Shown: one piece after another, positions 28,590 through 38,342 of the stretch
Layout of the letters: each line of letters starts with the position of its first letter
How positions within the stretch are numbered: position 1 is the stretch's first letter
From: Prorocentrum cordatum
Lineage: Eukaryota > Sar > Dinophyceae > Prorocentrales > Prorocentraceae
Direction of reading: 5' to 3'
Assembly: GCA_963575745.1 (NCBI GenBank)
Contig: CAUYUJ010021148.1
Location: 520,032 to 575,031, forward strand
DNA: 55,000 nt
The notes under the pieces: generated by a model
Told to the model about the DNA's origin: nothing
What the model saw: the letters and a program-made list of their open reading frames with translations, nothing else
The model's database searches: none
Made by a program: the position numbers and the translations under genes

Positions 28590-28975
28590 CTGGGCACGGG
28601 CGAGGTCCAGAAGAGGCCGCGGTCCTTGCTCAGCTCTTCCTCCCCATCTACCAAAAATGGTATTCGTAACACTTCGCTTATGTCGGGCGTGTTCCCCTAC
28701 AGGGGGATTTTCGACGAAAAATAGAAAATACCAAAAAAATATCCCTGGAAGGTAAAAAAAATACTCAAAAAATAGTCCCCAGACTATTTTTGAATTATCT
28801 TTTGACTATTTTGGGGTATTCTTTATTTTACGTCGACAATCCCCCTGTAGGGGGACAGGCCCGACTTAACACTTCGCGTACCCCCACCAGCCAATTCAGG
28901 AACGATGCCCAAGGGAGCTGCCCTTCATCGGGGCAGCGCGGCATCCTCTGGAGAGGTCTGAGCTTCTTGGGATGA
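28590..28975 (+). CDS. Candidate exon interrupted by M1 copy 7
   Basis: A pyrimidine-rich stretch ending TCATCGCGCAG precedes an open frame LGTGEVQKRPRSLLSSSSPS then TKNGIRNTS. The M1 element (28678-28868) lies there, and the second copy of the 9-bp duplication continues in the same frame as NTSRTPTSQFRNDAQGSCPS to a TGA. Removing the element plus one duplication keeps the frame (9 bp is three codons). It is either an insertion that broke an exon or an element spliced as an intron. The protein is not recognised, and two short open flanks are weak evidence of coding. Confidence 0.33.
28678..28868. mobile_element. M1 inverted-repeat element, copy 7 (9-bp TSD)
   Basis: 191 bp, the longest and most palindromic copy. 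It runs from TTATGTCGGGCGTGTTCCCC to TAGGGGGACAGGCCCGACTT plus A. A perfect duplication ACACTTCGC flanks it at 28669-28677 and 28869-28877. The interior pairs along its length (AAAATAGTCCCC, GACTATTTTT, TTTTGACTATTTTGGGGTAT). Confidence 0.92.
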
Positions 28976-29340
28976 TTCGGCGTCCCTTGGAGGCCTCGTG
29001 GGCACCTCCTGGCAGCTCTTCGGGGCATGCTGGGGCGCCTCGGGAGCCTCTTGGAGTCCTCGTGGGACGCCGTGGGGGCCTCTTGGCGGTTTTCAGAGCC
29101 TCTTGAGACGTGTTCGGGGCATCCTGTGGCCTTTGGGGGGTCGCTTGGGGGCCGCTTGGGGGCCTCTTGGGCGCCTCTTGGGGCACTGGGAGCTCTCATG
29201 GGAGCGTCTCGGCCGTATTCAGAGCCAACCTCGAGGCGATCGATCATTGAAGGATGGCTTAATTAGCATCGCTCCTCCAGGAGGCCAAAATGGGCCCAGG
29301 GCTTGGGAACATGAATGATGTGTGCCGTCTCGCTGGTGCC
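28976..29340. other. Unassigned sequence with CTCTTGG motifs
   Basis: Loose repeats of GCCTCTTGGNNNCCTC. No gene recognised. Confidence 0.4.
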
Positions 29341-30729
29341 TTCTTGGACGCTCTAACGCCCCGCCGCCCCCCCGTCCAGACCCATGGGAGGGGGGTAACG
29401 AGCGGGATCAAGACACCTCCTGCCCACGAGGGCACAAGCCGCCTCGCTCACTCCCGCCCGCCCTCCCAGCACAGAAGTAGCACCCGAGCCTCCGCACACC
29501 GCCCAGGAGCGCCACGCATGCCATGCGCGCCACGGGCTCCAGAGGTGCACCGGGCACCCTGGAGGCCCAGGCGCGCCACGTGCGCCACGTGCGGCGCGTG
29601 GTCCGCGTGCGCCGCGTGCGCCGCGCGGGGCGCCCGCGCAGGATCCGATCCAGACGTCGAGTCGAAGTGTGTGCTGTTCTGCTGTTCGGCAGGGACAGCT
29701 GGCCCGCGCGCAGCAAGCAGTACGAGGGCACCCCCGCCGTCCTCGTCCAAACACCGATGCACAAAGCGGTCGCGGGGCGCGCGCGCGCATGTTCCGAGGC
29801 AAAGTGTATGTTGTGTTGTTTTGTGGCATGGATGGTGGGGGGGGCTGGCTGACGGTCGGGTGAGGGAGGGCGTGTTTATTACTATTAGGGAACAGTTGCC
29901 AAGCTACCTCAAGCCGCAACCCGTGTCGTTCACTCCCATCCGCCTTCCCACCACATAGGCAGCATCCAAGCTTGGGGCCTCGATCCCATTGAGTTCATGA
30001 GTCCCGTCGGAAGCACAGAATGTAAGGGCACTGAGCGCCGCAAGCTGCCTCGCTCACTCCCACCCGCCCTCCCACTGCATAGGTAACACCTGGGTCTCAG
30101 CATAGGCTGGGGCCGCCATCGACAACCATCAGGAGCCACTGCAGACGCCAGCCAGTTGCGCGACACCCGCGAGGTGCGCCGCACGTGCCAGGTGCGCCAC
30201 GCGCTCCAAGTGCGCCATAGGCAATATGTCGCACCCCCCCCCCCAACAACAAAACATGCAAGTGGCGGCGGAGTAGCCAGCACTGTGAATTGCGTGTGTG
30301 CACCCGCAAACACACATTGGCCTTCTTTTTGACAGGGATGGTGGGCCTGTGCAGCAGGCGATATGCCCCCCCAGCCCTGGCAAAGTGCTTTTTGCATGCT
30401 TGCCTGAAAGGGATGCTGGGCTGGACATTTAGCATTGTTCGCCACCCCCACCGTGTCTTGCAAAAGCCCATGCAGAGTGATCGCAGGGCGCCCGCGCATG
30501 ATCCAGGGTCGGGTGCTGGGTGCGCTTCGCATTGTTTTTCCACGAGACGGTGGGGGGGGGCTGACATTGCGACAGCAGGCAACATGCGCTCCCCTCCCCC
30601 GCCGTCCCCGTCAAACGCTTGCGCAAAGTGATCGCCGGGCGCCCGCGCATGATCCAGGATGCTGGTGAAAAGTGCACGCACTCTGTATTGTTCTGGGCTG
30701 CCAGGGGATGGCGGGGGGGGGCTGTTGGC

Positions 30730-30775
<46 letters not shown>

Positions 30776-31440
30776 AGCAGGCCATCTGCCGGCCCCCCCG
30801 CCGCCCCTGTCCAGAGCCTCCTGCGCAGAGGCATCGAGGAGCGCCTGCGCCCTATCCAGATGTTGGTGCAGAGTGCACTCTGTATTGTGTCGGGTTGCCA
30901 GGGCCTCGTGGGGGGGTGTTGGCACTGCACACGGCTCGGCGGCGAGCGAGGGGGGAGAAACGAGAAGGAGAAGGCCTTCTCAGAAGGTTCGTAAGTCCCC
31001 TGGCCTCCTGAGAGGTTTTCTGAGCCCTCCCCGAAGGCACCGAGAACTTCTCAGAAGGTGCGAGGGCTTCTGAGAAGTCCCGCCGCCTTCTGAGAAGGCC
31101 TTCTCCTTCTCGTTTCTCCCCCCCTCGCTCGCCGCTCGCCGCCAAACAGCAGCAGGCAATGTGCCGTTTCCCCCCGCCGTCCCTGTCAAAAGCTCTCACG
31201 AAGTGGTCGCGGGGCGTCCGCACAGGATCCAGGTGGGGCGCGAGCTTCGTGCTGCGTCTTGCAGGGGATGGTTTGGGGGGGGGGGCTGCCATGGTTCCGA
31301 GTTTGTCGCCGCTCGAGTGGGGGCCGGGGTCGCTGTTATCAAGAAGGAACAAGGACAAGCCCATCCCCGAAGGGGAAGAAGGGGGGTCGAAGAGGAAGCG
31401 CCGCAGACCACCTACGCCCTAAAGGGCTGGTGGGATTCAC
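29341..31440. repeat. Dispersed A/B module block, copy 2 (expanded)
   Basis: Module A (CTCACTCCCACCCGCCCTCC) occurs near 29435, 29930 and 30050. Module B (GATCGC(G)GGGCGCCCGCGC plus ATGATCCAG) occurs near 29765, 30475, 30625, 30825 (weak) and 31205, partly as tandem units of about 110-200 bp. A (CA)n run sits at 30730-30771. The end near 31330-31420 (SRRNKDKPIPEGEEGGSKRK) resembles the end of the block at 10690. No autonomous ORF seen. Confidence 0.5.
30938..31143. mobile_element. Foldback element F3, copy 2 (best preserved)
   Basis: GGCGGCGAGCGAGGGGGGAG then GAGAAGGAGAAGGCCTTCTC at the left pair with GAGAAGGCCTTCTCCTTCTC then CCCCCCTCGCTCGCCGC at the right. Inner arms also pair (GGTTCGTAAGTCCC...; CTTCTGAGAAGTCCCGCCGC). 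Confidence 0.8.
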
Positions 31441-31570
31441 CCCGCCTCCGCAGCCTCCTCCTCCGGGCACTTGGACCGAGTTCCCCGGCCTCAGTTTCGA
31501 GTTCGGCCCGTTGTGTAATTATGGGAGCAGACGCGCAGAAGTTCCCATCCGAGGGTCGATAGCACTGATC

Positions 31571-31760
31571 CCCGAGGGGGGAAGTGAGAAGGAGAAGGCA
31601 TTCTCAGAAGGTTTGGAAGCCCCCCGGCCGCCTGAGAAGCGTCCTAAGCCTTCCCCGAAGAAACAGAAAGACTTCTCAGAGGGCGCGACGGCTTCTGAGA
31701 AGCCCCGCCGCCTTCTGAGAAGGCCGTCTCCTTCTCATGTCCCCCCCCCCGCTCGCCGCC
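31571..31760. mobile_element. Foldback element F3, copy 3
   Basis: CCGAGGGGGGAAGTGAGAAG...GCATTCTCAGAAGG pairs with CCGCCTTCTGAGAAGGCCGT...CTCCTTCTCATGTCCCCCC. Edge GCTCGCCGCC. Confidence 0.75.
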
Positions 31761-31960
31761 GATCCTAACGTCTCCCCGATCATTCAATCCGCCCTCCTTT
31801 CCTGGCGGTGCAGGTGCGGAAGTTCGGATTCCTGCTCAACGAGTCGAGTGGCATCCTTCCGCCCTCAACGCCTTTCTGCTTCATGTGTCTGCCCACTTCT
31901 TCCGACCGACGGGCATATTGTTTGGAGCTCTCTTAGCGTCTCCCCGATCATTCGTGGCCC
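31761..31960 (+). CDS. Candidate exon copy of the 32290 type
   Basis: TCTCCCCGATCATTC then CCGCCCTCCTTTCCTGGCGG and TGCAG precede an open frame beginning VRKFGFLLNESSGILPPSTP, similar at its start to LRKFGFHLWKE at 32290. A third TCTCCCCGATCATTC occurs at about 31940. It looks like a duplicated exon plus acceptor, one copy diverged. Confidence 0.3.
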
Positions 31961-32289
31961 CACATGTCGCCGGGGATGGCGCCGGGCGAGCGGTGGCGGG
32001 GTGGCGTCAGGTTACTTGCTTGCCGGCGGGGGCGGCGTCAGGCGAGGGGCCCTGGCGTCAGGTCAGGGGGGGGGGGGGGCTTCTACAGTCGGCCCGGATT
32101 AGTAGGTCGACCACCCTGCCAGATCAATGGTACCTTCGTGTCCTGTGCCTCGCGGCCCATGCCTCCTACTTTCCAATGGCAATGTGGCACTCGGACGTGT
32201 CTTGTGTCCTCTCGCGTGTCCTGTCCAATCGAGTCCGCCTGTAGCGTCTCCCCGATCATTCGTGGCGCCCTCCCTCCCTGCCGGCGCAG

Positions 32290-32421
32290 CTGCGGAAGTT
32301 CGGCTTCCACCTGTGGAAGGAGATCGTCAGGGGAGCCGCCGGCACCGACGCGGAGCGGGTCCTCGGGCTCTTCAGGCCGCCCTCCGCGCTCTCCTCGAGC
32401 CCCTGCTCCCCTGCTCGCTGA
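32290..32421 (+). CDS. Candidate terminal exon (RKFGF type)
   Basis: The pyrimidine-rich CCTCCCTCCCTGCCGGCGCAG is followed by a frame reading LRKFGFHLWKEIVRGAAGTD then AERVLGLFRPPSALSSSPCS and PAR, ending at TGA 32419-32421. The first half is amphipathic and non-repetitive and uses G/C-ending codons. Family unknown. The upstream TCTCCCCGATCATTC segment is shared with 31770 and 31940. Confidence 0.38.
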   Translation: MRKFGFHLWKEIVRGAAGTDAERVLGLFRPPSALSSSPCSPAR

Positions 32422-32450
32422 GGGCTTGCACGCCGGCCACTGGAGTCCAC

Positions 32451-32648
32451 GGCGAGCGAGGGGGGGAAGGGAGAAGGAGAAGGCCTTCTCGGAAGGCGGC
32501 GGGACGACTCAGAAGCCCTCGCGCCTTCTGAGAAGTGGTCTGTCGTCTTCAGGGGATGCTCAGAAAAAGACTTCTCAGAAGGCGGGGGGGACTTCCGAAG
32601 ATTCTGAGAAGGCCGTCTCCTTCTCGCTTCCCACCCCCTCGCTCGCCG
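32451..32648. mobile_element. Foldback element F3, copy 4
   Basis: GGCGAGCGAGGGGGGGAAGG...GAGAAGGAGAAGGCCTTCTC pairs with GAGAAGGCCGTCTCCTTCTC...CCCCCTCGCTCGCC. It starts about 30 bp after the candidate terminal exon. Confidence 0.8.
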
Positions 32649-32725
32649 TCGATGGGAGCAGGCATTCCCAGATCCCAGTCTACTTTGTCCGCCTTCTCAT
32701 CGCTCTCCTCGGCCTTCTCCTCCAA

Positions 32726-32779
32726 CCTCCTCCTCCTCCTCCTCCTCCTCCCCCTCCTCCTCCTCCCCCTCCTCCTCTC
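32726..32779. repeat. (CCT)n tract
   Basis: CCT triplets with CCCCT interruptions. Confidence 0.9.
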
Positions 32780-33275
32780 CTCGGGTTTAGTGTCGACTCG
32801 ATTCGTGCCCTCCTCTTCGGGGGGGTGGAAGGAGACCCGATCTACTTCCAACGCCTTCCAATCTCATGTTTACACCCCTTCCCTCCGACCGACGTGCAAC
32901 GACTTCTGCCGTCCCTTCATTCGCGCGCTGGCCGGAGCGGGCACGAGCTGCTCCAGAGTTCCGTTTGGACTTATTTGGACCTACTTGTCAGGATTTGTTT
33001 GGATGCATGTTGATGTGTCTGCGCTGACCTTGATTTGTCTGGCTTGATCCCCACAGGTCGATCGGCGAAAATCAAAGTTTTCAGGACATCCCTTGCCCCC
33101 TTTCCTTCCCCCGGGCATCCATCCTGCCTGCCCTCAATCCTCCTTCTGTTCGCCATGAAGCAAGCCCAAGTCTCCGACCATGTGACTGTTCTGTCGCGGC
33201 GTGTTCTCCCTTCATTTCGGCCTCCAGAGGCCGCTTTCGGGCGAACAAGAATGGACGGGTGGCGGAAAACTAACC
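32780..33275. other. Unassigned sequence
   Basis: TTTGGACTTATTTGGACCTA and TTTGTTTGGATGC form a loose repeat around 32965-33005. No gene recognised. Confidence 0.4.
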
Positions 33276-33439
33276 TTAAGTCGTGCCTGTCCCTCTGCAT
33301 GAAGAATCTTCCAAAATACGCAAAAAATAGTCTGGGGACGATCTCTTTTGACCATTTTGGGGCACATGTTGAAAGTATTTTTCGATCATGTCTTAACATT
33401 TCGCCCAAAACCCCCCTGTAGGAGGACAGGCCCGACCGA
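33276..33439. mobile_element. M1 inverted-repeat element, copy 8
   Basis: 164 bp with left TTAAGTCGTGCCTGTCCCTC and right GTAGGAGGACAGGCCCGACC. Flanks AAACTAACC and ACACTAGCC match at seven of nine positions, an aged 9-bp duplication. Confidence 0.82.
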
Positions 33440-33656
33440 ACACTAGCCTCGGGGGAAGTGGTCGGGAATCACACCGGAGGATGTCTGGGAGCGAGTCCGG
33501 AGGGAGCCGGGGTCCCGAGGTTTTTGGTGCGCGGTTCCACGTGGCTGGCCGCTGCGCGAGACGGGCTGGCGCCGCGTCGGCACGGCGGCGAGCCCGCCGC
33601 GGGGTTGCCAGGGGCCCAGGACCGGACAGTATGGAACGACCTGGCGATCGCAAACC

Positions 33657-33770
33657 TTACGTCGGGCCTGTCCTTTTTTAGCATGCTTTCGTATTTTTGA
33701 TTCTCAACATGTTTTACCATTTCGAAATGCTTCGCCCAAAATCCCCCTGTAGGGGGACACGCCCGACTTA
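33657..33770. mobile_element. M1 inverted-repeat element, copy 9 (short)
   Basis: 114 bp, internally deleted. Left TTACGTCGGGCCTGTCC, right CCCCCTGTAGGGGGACACGC plus CCGACTTA. Flanks TCGCAAACC and ACGCAAACC match at eight of nine positions. Lies 217 bp from copy 8. Confidence 0.85.
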
Positions 33771-33994
33771 ACGCAAACCCTCCGATCGTTCGAGGTTGAC
33801 AGGTCCGCGCAGCGTCGGAAGCCCAGGGTTTGGTCGTCACCGGCGGCCTCCCGAAGCATGTCGCGCTGGGCGGAGGTCGGCCGCTTTTGCAGGAGGCAGC
33901 TCCCGTTGCCTTCGATCTCCTGCTAACTTTCCTAGTATCGCTCGCGGCCGGGTCCTCTCGGGTCTTCCTTCCCCCTGCTCTCGAAGAAGAACGG

Positions 33995-34175
33995 CCGCGT
34001 AAGCACGAATGTTCGGAACTCCGCGCGGGTCTTCTGCATCGGCGCTCGGCCCCCCCTGGCGGCGCCTCGGGCGCTACCCTTGGCGCGCTCCGCTCGCCAG
34101 AGAGGGGGGGGCCAAGCAGCGGTGCAAGAAATCCGCACGGACCTCCGAAAGTTTGTGTTTCTGCTCGCTTTCTTC
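33995..34175. mobile_element. Hairpin element H2, copy 4
   Basis: GGAACTCCGCGCGGGTCTTC...CGGCGCTCGGCCCCCC and GGGGGGGCCAAGCAGCGGTG...AAATCCGCACGGACCTCC pair imperfectly around the GGCGGCGCCTCGGGCGC / TTGGCGCGCTCCGCTCGCCA core. Confidence 0.7.
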
Positions 34176-34569
34176 TTCTACTCTCGGTGGTGCGGTCCTT
34201 CATGGGAGCCTCAGGGTCCCGCAGTCTCTTGCGGCCAGCGGGATTTCGCCCAGACCTCGACGGACTTGGTCGACGCGTGGACGAAATCTGGACGACGGGG
34301 TGAAGAGAGGTGGTCGACGTCTGGACTCGAAATCGCGTGTCTGATGGGGCCGCGGAGGCCCACAAGAGGCCCCCAAGGAAGGCTCGCCCCACCCCGGGCT
34401 CTCTCCCCCCCTCTGCTCGGGTGCCGCGGCAGGCGCCCCTTGACGGGGTGCCCCCTGGGATCCCCCGAGAGGCCCGGGCGGGGCCCCCTGCGCGAGGCCC
34501 TTGGGGCCCCCAGGGGGGCCTCCAAGTCGGGGCGCAAGAGATGGACGTCAGTGCAGACGGGGGTCAAGA
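34176..34569. other. Unassigned GC-rich spacer
   Basis: No gene recognised. Confidence 0.4.
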
Positions 34570-34692
34570 AGAGCGCTGGATCTTGCAGGGTCCTGCAGGG
34601 CCAGGGGTTCATTGACCGAGTCTTGGGTGCAGGATCCCGCAGGATCCTGCAGGATCCTGCAACGCCCGACTGACCCGGGTCTGGGTTGACCT
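34570..34692. repeat. GGATCCTGCA dispersed repeat, copy 3
   Basis: GCAGGATCCCGCAGGATCCT followed by GCAGGATCCTGCAA, then GACTGACCCGGGTCTGG. Best preserved decamer run. Confidence 0.7.
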
Positions 34693-34734
34693 TACCAGAT
34701 GGATCGCGGGTCCGAGAGTCGGGGGTTGCTACAG

Positions 34735-34905
34735 GTGCCTCTGGCCCAAGGTGCCCCCAGCTTTCGGCTCAGTTTTGGGGCCCCGGGGGCCCTCTGGGCC
34801 TCGTGAAGGGCGCTCCGGTGGCCGTAGGCGCCTCCTCGGAAATCCTGGGAGCACCCTGGGCCGGGGGGCACTCCTCTGCAACACCCGAGAGAGGTGCACG
34901 CAGGG
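34735..34905. repeat. Dispersed repeat R5, copy 1
   Basis: GGCCCAAGGTGCCCCCAGCT, GGGGCCCTCTGGGCCTCGTG, AGGGCGCTCCGGTGGCCGT and ACCCTGGGCC blocks match 44570-44770 in order. Here only CCTCCT stands where the other copy has a long CCT tract. Confidence 0.65.
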
Positions 34906-35127
34906 TGCACGCTTCGTCGCCTTACGGTGTATTGCCCCCCCCCGCTAGCGAGCACCCGAGTCTGGCAACCGCCAGTCGGCCGCCGCGCGCAGGGCGGACA
35001 AGCAGTCGGCCAGGACCTTCGGCTGGGAGAACAAGGCCCGGCCGCGGCTGCGGCACGACGGGCTGCCGCACCGCCTGGGAGGAACGAAGGGGGGCGGGAG
35101 AGGGGGCAGGGAAGGAGAGGAGGAGGA

Positions 35128-35175
35128 AGGGGATCGAGGAGGAGGAGGAGGAGGAGGAGGAAAAGGAGAAGCAGC
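35128..35175 (+). repeat. (GGA)n tract
   Basis: GGA triplets just upstream of the second RNase H remnant. In the Glu frame it continues EKEKQQHREVGGGCPPSSDS to a stop at 35279, a weak exon-like reading. Confidence 0.85.
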
Positions 35176-35197
35176 AGCATCGAGAGGTTGGAGGAGG

Positions 35198-36659
35198 TTG
35201 CCCTCCATCTTCAGACTCCGTGGGGCCCGTCTCGGGCCACTGGGGCATCGACGCCGCAGTTTTCATGCTAGGACCTTGATGCGCCTGGTGTTCACGCGGT
35301 GCTACCCTACGCGCACTTTGCTACACAAATCGGGATATTCAGTCAGCACGGCATGCCCGAAGGTGTGGAAATGGCCCGGATACAGTCTGGCACCGCGTGT
35401 GGCAGTGCCCTTGTGTGGCTCAGGAACGGTCTGATTTGGTGGACCAGGATTTGGGGTCCCAGGCATTGGCCGCGGGTCAATATGATTCCTTGTTTTCTTG
35501 CCTCTGGATCCCCGTCCCTGCTGACGTCGCCCCGCCTGACCCTGCGCCCACAATTTTGTACCGTGGTCCAGACGGCCCCGTCGACCCATTCGAGTTCGAT
35601 CCTGGGGAGCCGCTGTTCGGAGACGGATCGTGCCTCGAATCCTCCTCTGCATTGGTTGCCAGAGCGGGATGGGCAGTTATTTCAATAGACGATGTTGGAG
35701 AATTTGTGAAGGGTATATACGGTGCCGTCCCGGGCAATCTATCACAGATTGCGGGTGTGGCCGAACATCAAGGACTCTTGGAGGGCTTAAATCATTCCCC
35801 ACTCGACCCTCCTTCCCCGCCGACCTCCCTCCATGTGGATTGTGCTTCCCTCTTTCACGGGATTGGCCTCCCTCGGAAGGCTGTGGATGGGAAGGGGGAT
35901 CACTCGGCACATTGGCGGTGCATCAAAAACTCTAGGTCGGCCCCATGGCGCCTCACCAAGGTCAAGGCGCACCAAAGCCCGGAAGGACTCCACGGCCAGG
36001 AGCTCTGGCGCTACTGGGGCAACTATTACGCCGACCAGCTGGCGAAGGAGGGGGGGCTCCAGCATCCGGACGTCCTGGCTAACATAGGCATCCACGATGC
36101 CGCGATGATGGAGTGGGTGCGCGTAGCCTCTGCCGTCTCCACGATGTTAGCCCTATGGCCCTCGGCCAAAGAGCTGCGGGGCCCTCTCCAGAAAGTGCCG
36201 CGCCCGCCGAGCGCCCCCAGTCTGTGGCGGCGCCATTGGTTAGCATGGGGTGGCAGCAGGTGGCCTTGCACGCGCTGCTGCAAGACCTTGAAGGACGGGC
36301 CGCAGGCGCAGGCTCAAGGAGTCTGCGCCGCGTTGCCACGAGCAGCGCGCGCCATCATCACCCAAGACCACTCGACGGAGGGACGCCGCCACAACTTTTG
36401 GCTGGCGCGAGCTCAGAGGTCGAATGCCCCATGCCTGTTTTGTAACACACGCGGTGCTTACACGGTAAGCCGGGCCAGAAACTTGGCAGGAGCATGTTGT
36501 GATCTTAACAAGCAGCAGTTTGGCCAGCTTCGCGCAGGCAAGCTCCCCTGGCCCAGGGGACCAAGGATTTCGCGGCCATGGCCATTAATGGCTGCTCGCA
36601 CTGCCTTTCAAGGCACGTGGCTGGAGCCGCTCCAGTTCGGATCATCGCATGGTTCGTGA
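35198..36659 (+). pseudogene. Non-LTR retrotransposon RNase H remnant with frameshift
   Basis: Two overlapping frames form one gene. The first (from 35198) reads TRCYPTRTLLHKSGY then CPK; one extra G at about 35363 shifts it, and the other frame continues CGNGPDTVWHRVWQCPC, restoring a Cys motif typical of the RT-RNase H linker in some LINEs. RNase H residues follow, numbered from the GTG at 35397: GDGS (Asp76), AEHQ (Glu123), VDC (Asp148), KAH (His192), GNYYAD (Asn209, Asp213), the full catalytic set. A CLFCNT...C motif lies near residue 345. Reverse transcriptase is missing, so this is a 5'-truncated, frameshifted copy, clearly different in sequence from the one at 26315. Confidence 0.72.
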
Positions 36660-36966
36660 ACGTTGCGTGGCGGCATCCTTGTTTCACATGTGGGTTGCGG
36701 GTAAGATGATGGGATTGTGGTGCGGGGAGAGGATGGGGGAGATTCCCTGTGCGCGCGCCCGCTCACGCCTGTTTACGCCCGTCACCGCTACCAGGCGGCG
36801 GTGCCAGGACCACTATGGGAAAGGGGAAGATCATGGGTTGGGCGGATGCCTCCATTCTCTTCGATCCATAGCGTCCTGTTGCTTTCATGCTGGCGAGGCC
36901 AAACTTTAGTCATTTGCCCGTTTTCGATCGTTGGCCGGTTTCGGGTAGCAGCACAGAGCGTGCAAA
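36660..36966. other. 3' flank of the retroelement remnant
   Basis: No clear poly(A) or repeat tail before the GGA tract at 36967. The element's 3' end is not located. Confidence 0.4.
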
Positions 36967-37128
36967 AAAAAGAGGAGAAGGAGGAGGAGGAGGAGGTGAA
37001 GGAGGAGGAGGGAGGAGGACGGAGGAGGAGGAGGAGGAGGAAGAGAAGAAGGTAGGAGGAGGGAGGAGGACGGAGGAGAACGGAGGAGGAGGAGGAGGAA
37101 GAGGAGGAGGAGGAGCAGCAGGAGGAGG
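36967..37128 (+). repeat. (GGA)n tract
   Basis: About 160 bp of GGA/GAA triplets. Confidence 0.9.
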
Positions 37129-37214
37129 ACAGAGGGGCCAAGTGGCAGATGGCGTTGCCGCGCCGGTCGGCAGAGCTGCACTCGGCCTCCCCGAGGGGCC
37201 CAGGAGCACAGTAA
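37113..37214 (+). CDS. Candidate terminal exon: Glu tract then short tail
   Basis: In the GAG frame the microsatellite continues as EQQEEDRGAKWQMALPRRSA then ELHSASPRGPGAQ and stops at TAA 37212-37214. The tail is non-repetitive with coding-like composition. If real, the (GGA)n encodes a poly-Glu stretch near a protein C-terminus. Confidence 0.33.
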   Translation, partial: EQQEEDRGAKWQMALPRRSAELHSASPRGPGAQ

Positions 37215-37659
37215 TTACAGCCAGTTGCCCCCTCTATGCCTCGCTTCCTCCGCCACTCATCGGCTTCCTCCCGAGGGCCGACTTCACATTTCCTTGCTGT
37301 TCCGCGCTGTCGCTTCTATCGCTCAGCGCGTCCTCCTCCCTCTCGATTCCGTGCGTCGGGCCGCCCGGGACTCAGGGCTGGGCCTCCCTTCGCTGGGGAG
37401 GGCGGCGGCCGAAGCAAGCTCTCGGGGTGAGAGCCTTCAGCATGGCGGCGCGCAGGCTGCTACAATGCCGAGTCCGACCGACATCGGTCTCTCCCCCCCC
37501 CTTCCTTGTTGCAGGGCACTCGTCAGCCGCTGAGCGGTGCCCATGCCTGTTTCACCTCTCTGTTCGTTTCGCGTCCTGAAGGCGTATTCGGACGATTCAC
37601 GGCGTAGTCTAGAACACGAAACGAGTGGCACGCTTGCCATGGTTCTTGCACAGAAAGGA
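37215..37659. other. Unassigned sequence
   Basis: No gene recognised. Confidence 0.4.
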
Positions 37660-37722
37660 AGGGGGAGGAGGAGGAGCAGGAGGAGGAGGAGGAGGAGGAT
37701 GTGGAGGAGGAGGAGGGGGGAC
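37660..37722 (+). repeat. (GGA)n tract
   Basis: GGA triplets with AGCA interruptions. Confidence 0.88.
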
Positions 37723-38188
37723 GAGAAATCGGAAAAGCAAGGCTTAGCGAGGGCCGCAAGAGGGGTTTCGGAGGGCGAGCTTGAGGAGGCGCCAAAGGCC
37801 GTCCTCCACAAGATGGGCTCATAGACCTGCAACATGCTCCCAAGAGACCTCCAACAGACACCCAAAAAGCCGACAAAGGGTTTCAAAAGGCCCCCGGCAA
37901 CCGCAAAAGGCTTTGAAAAGGCTTCCCAGAAGCTTCCAAGGTCCAAGGAGGGCCCCAAGAAATTCTGGAGCAGACCCGGCTGCTGGATGCTCGCGGTGCA
38001 AAGTGCCACATGTTACGGCCTTGAAATTACGGAGAACGTGTCCAGGGCAGTCGTTTTGTGTACAGAGGCTGTCGGGTAGATCATTGGGGGTTGACGGAGC
38101 TGTATGCGCCTCTCGAATAAACGGCCTCCCCCGTAGACCAAATTTGCGGCCCGAGCCGTTTCGTTCGCCGGCACCGTAGCGCCGCTTC
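37723..38188. other. Unassigned sequence
   Basis: CAAAAGGC/GGAAGC-rich stretch at 37850-37950 with several AAAAGGCTT/CTTCC motifs. No gene recognised. Confidence 0.4.
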
Positions 38189-38342
38189 TTGTCCTCCTCC
38201 TCTTCCTCCTCCTCCTCCTCCTCCCTCCCCCTCCCTCCGCTCATCTCCCTCCTCCCTCCTCGTTCCTCCTTCCTCCGTCTGCTCTTCCTCCGTCCTCCCT
38301 CCCTCCTCCCCCCTGCTCCTCCGTTCCTCCCTCCTCCCCCCA
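38189..38342. repeat. (CCT)n-rich tract
   Basis: CCT triplets grading into CTCCCTCC. Confidence 0.9.

Noticed and set aside
33458-33655. Open frames between the two M1 copies at 33276 and 33657
   Set aside because: All three plus-strand frames are open, so openness carries no information there.
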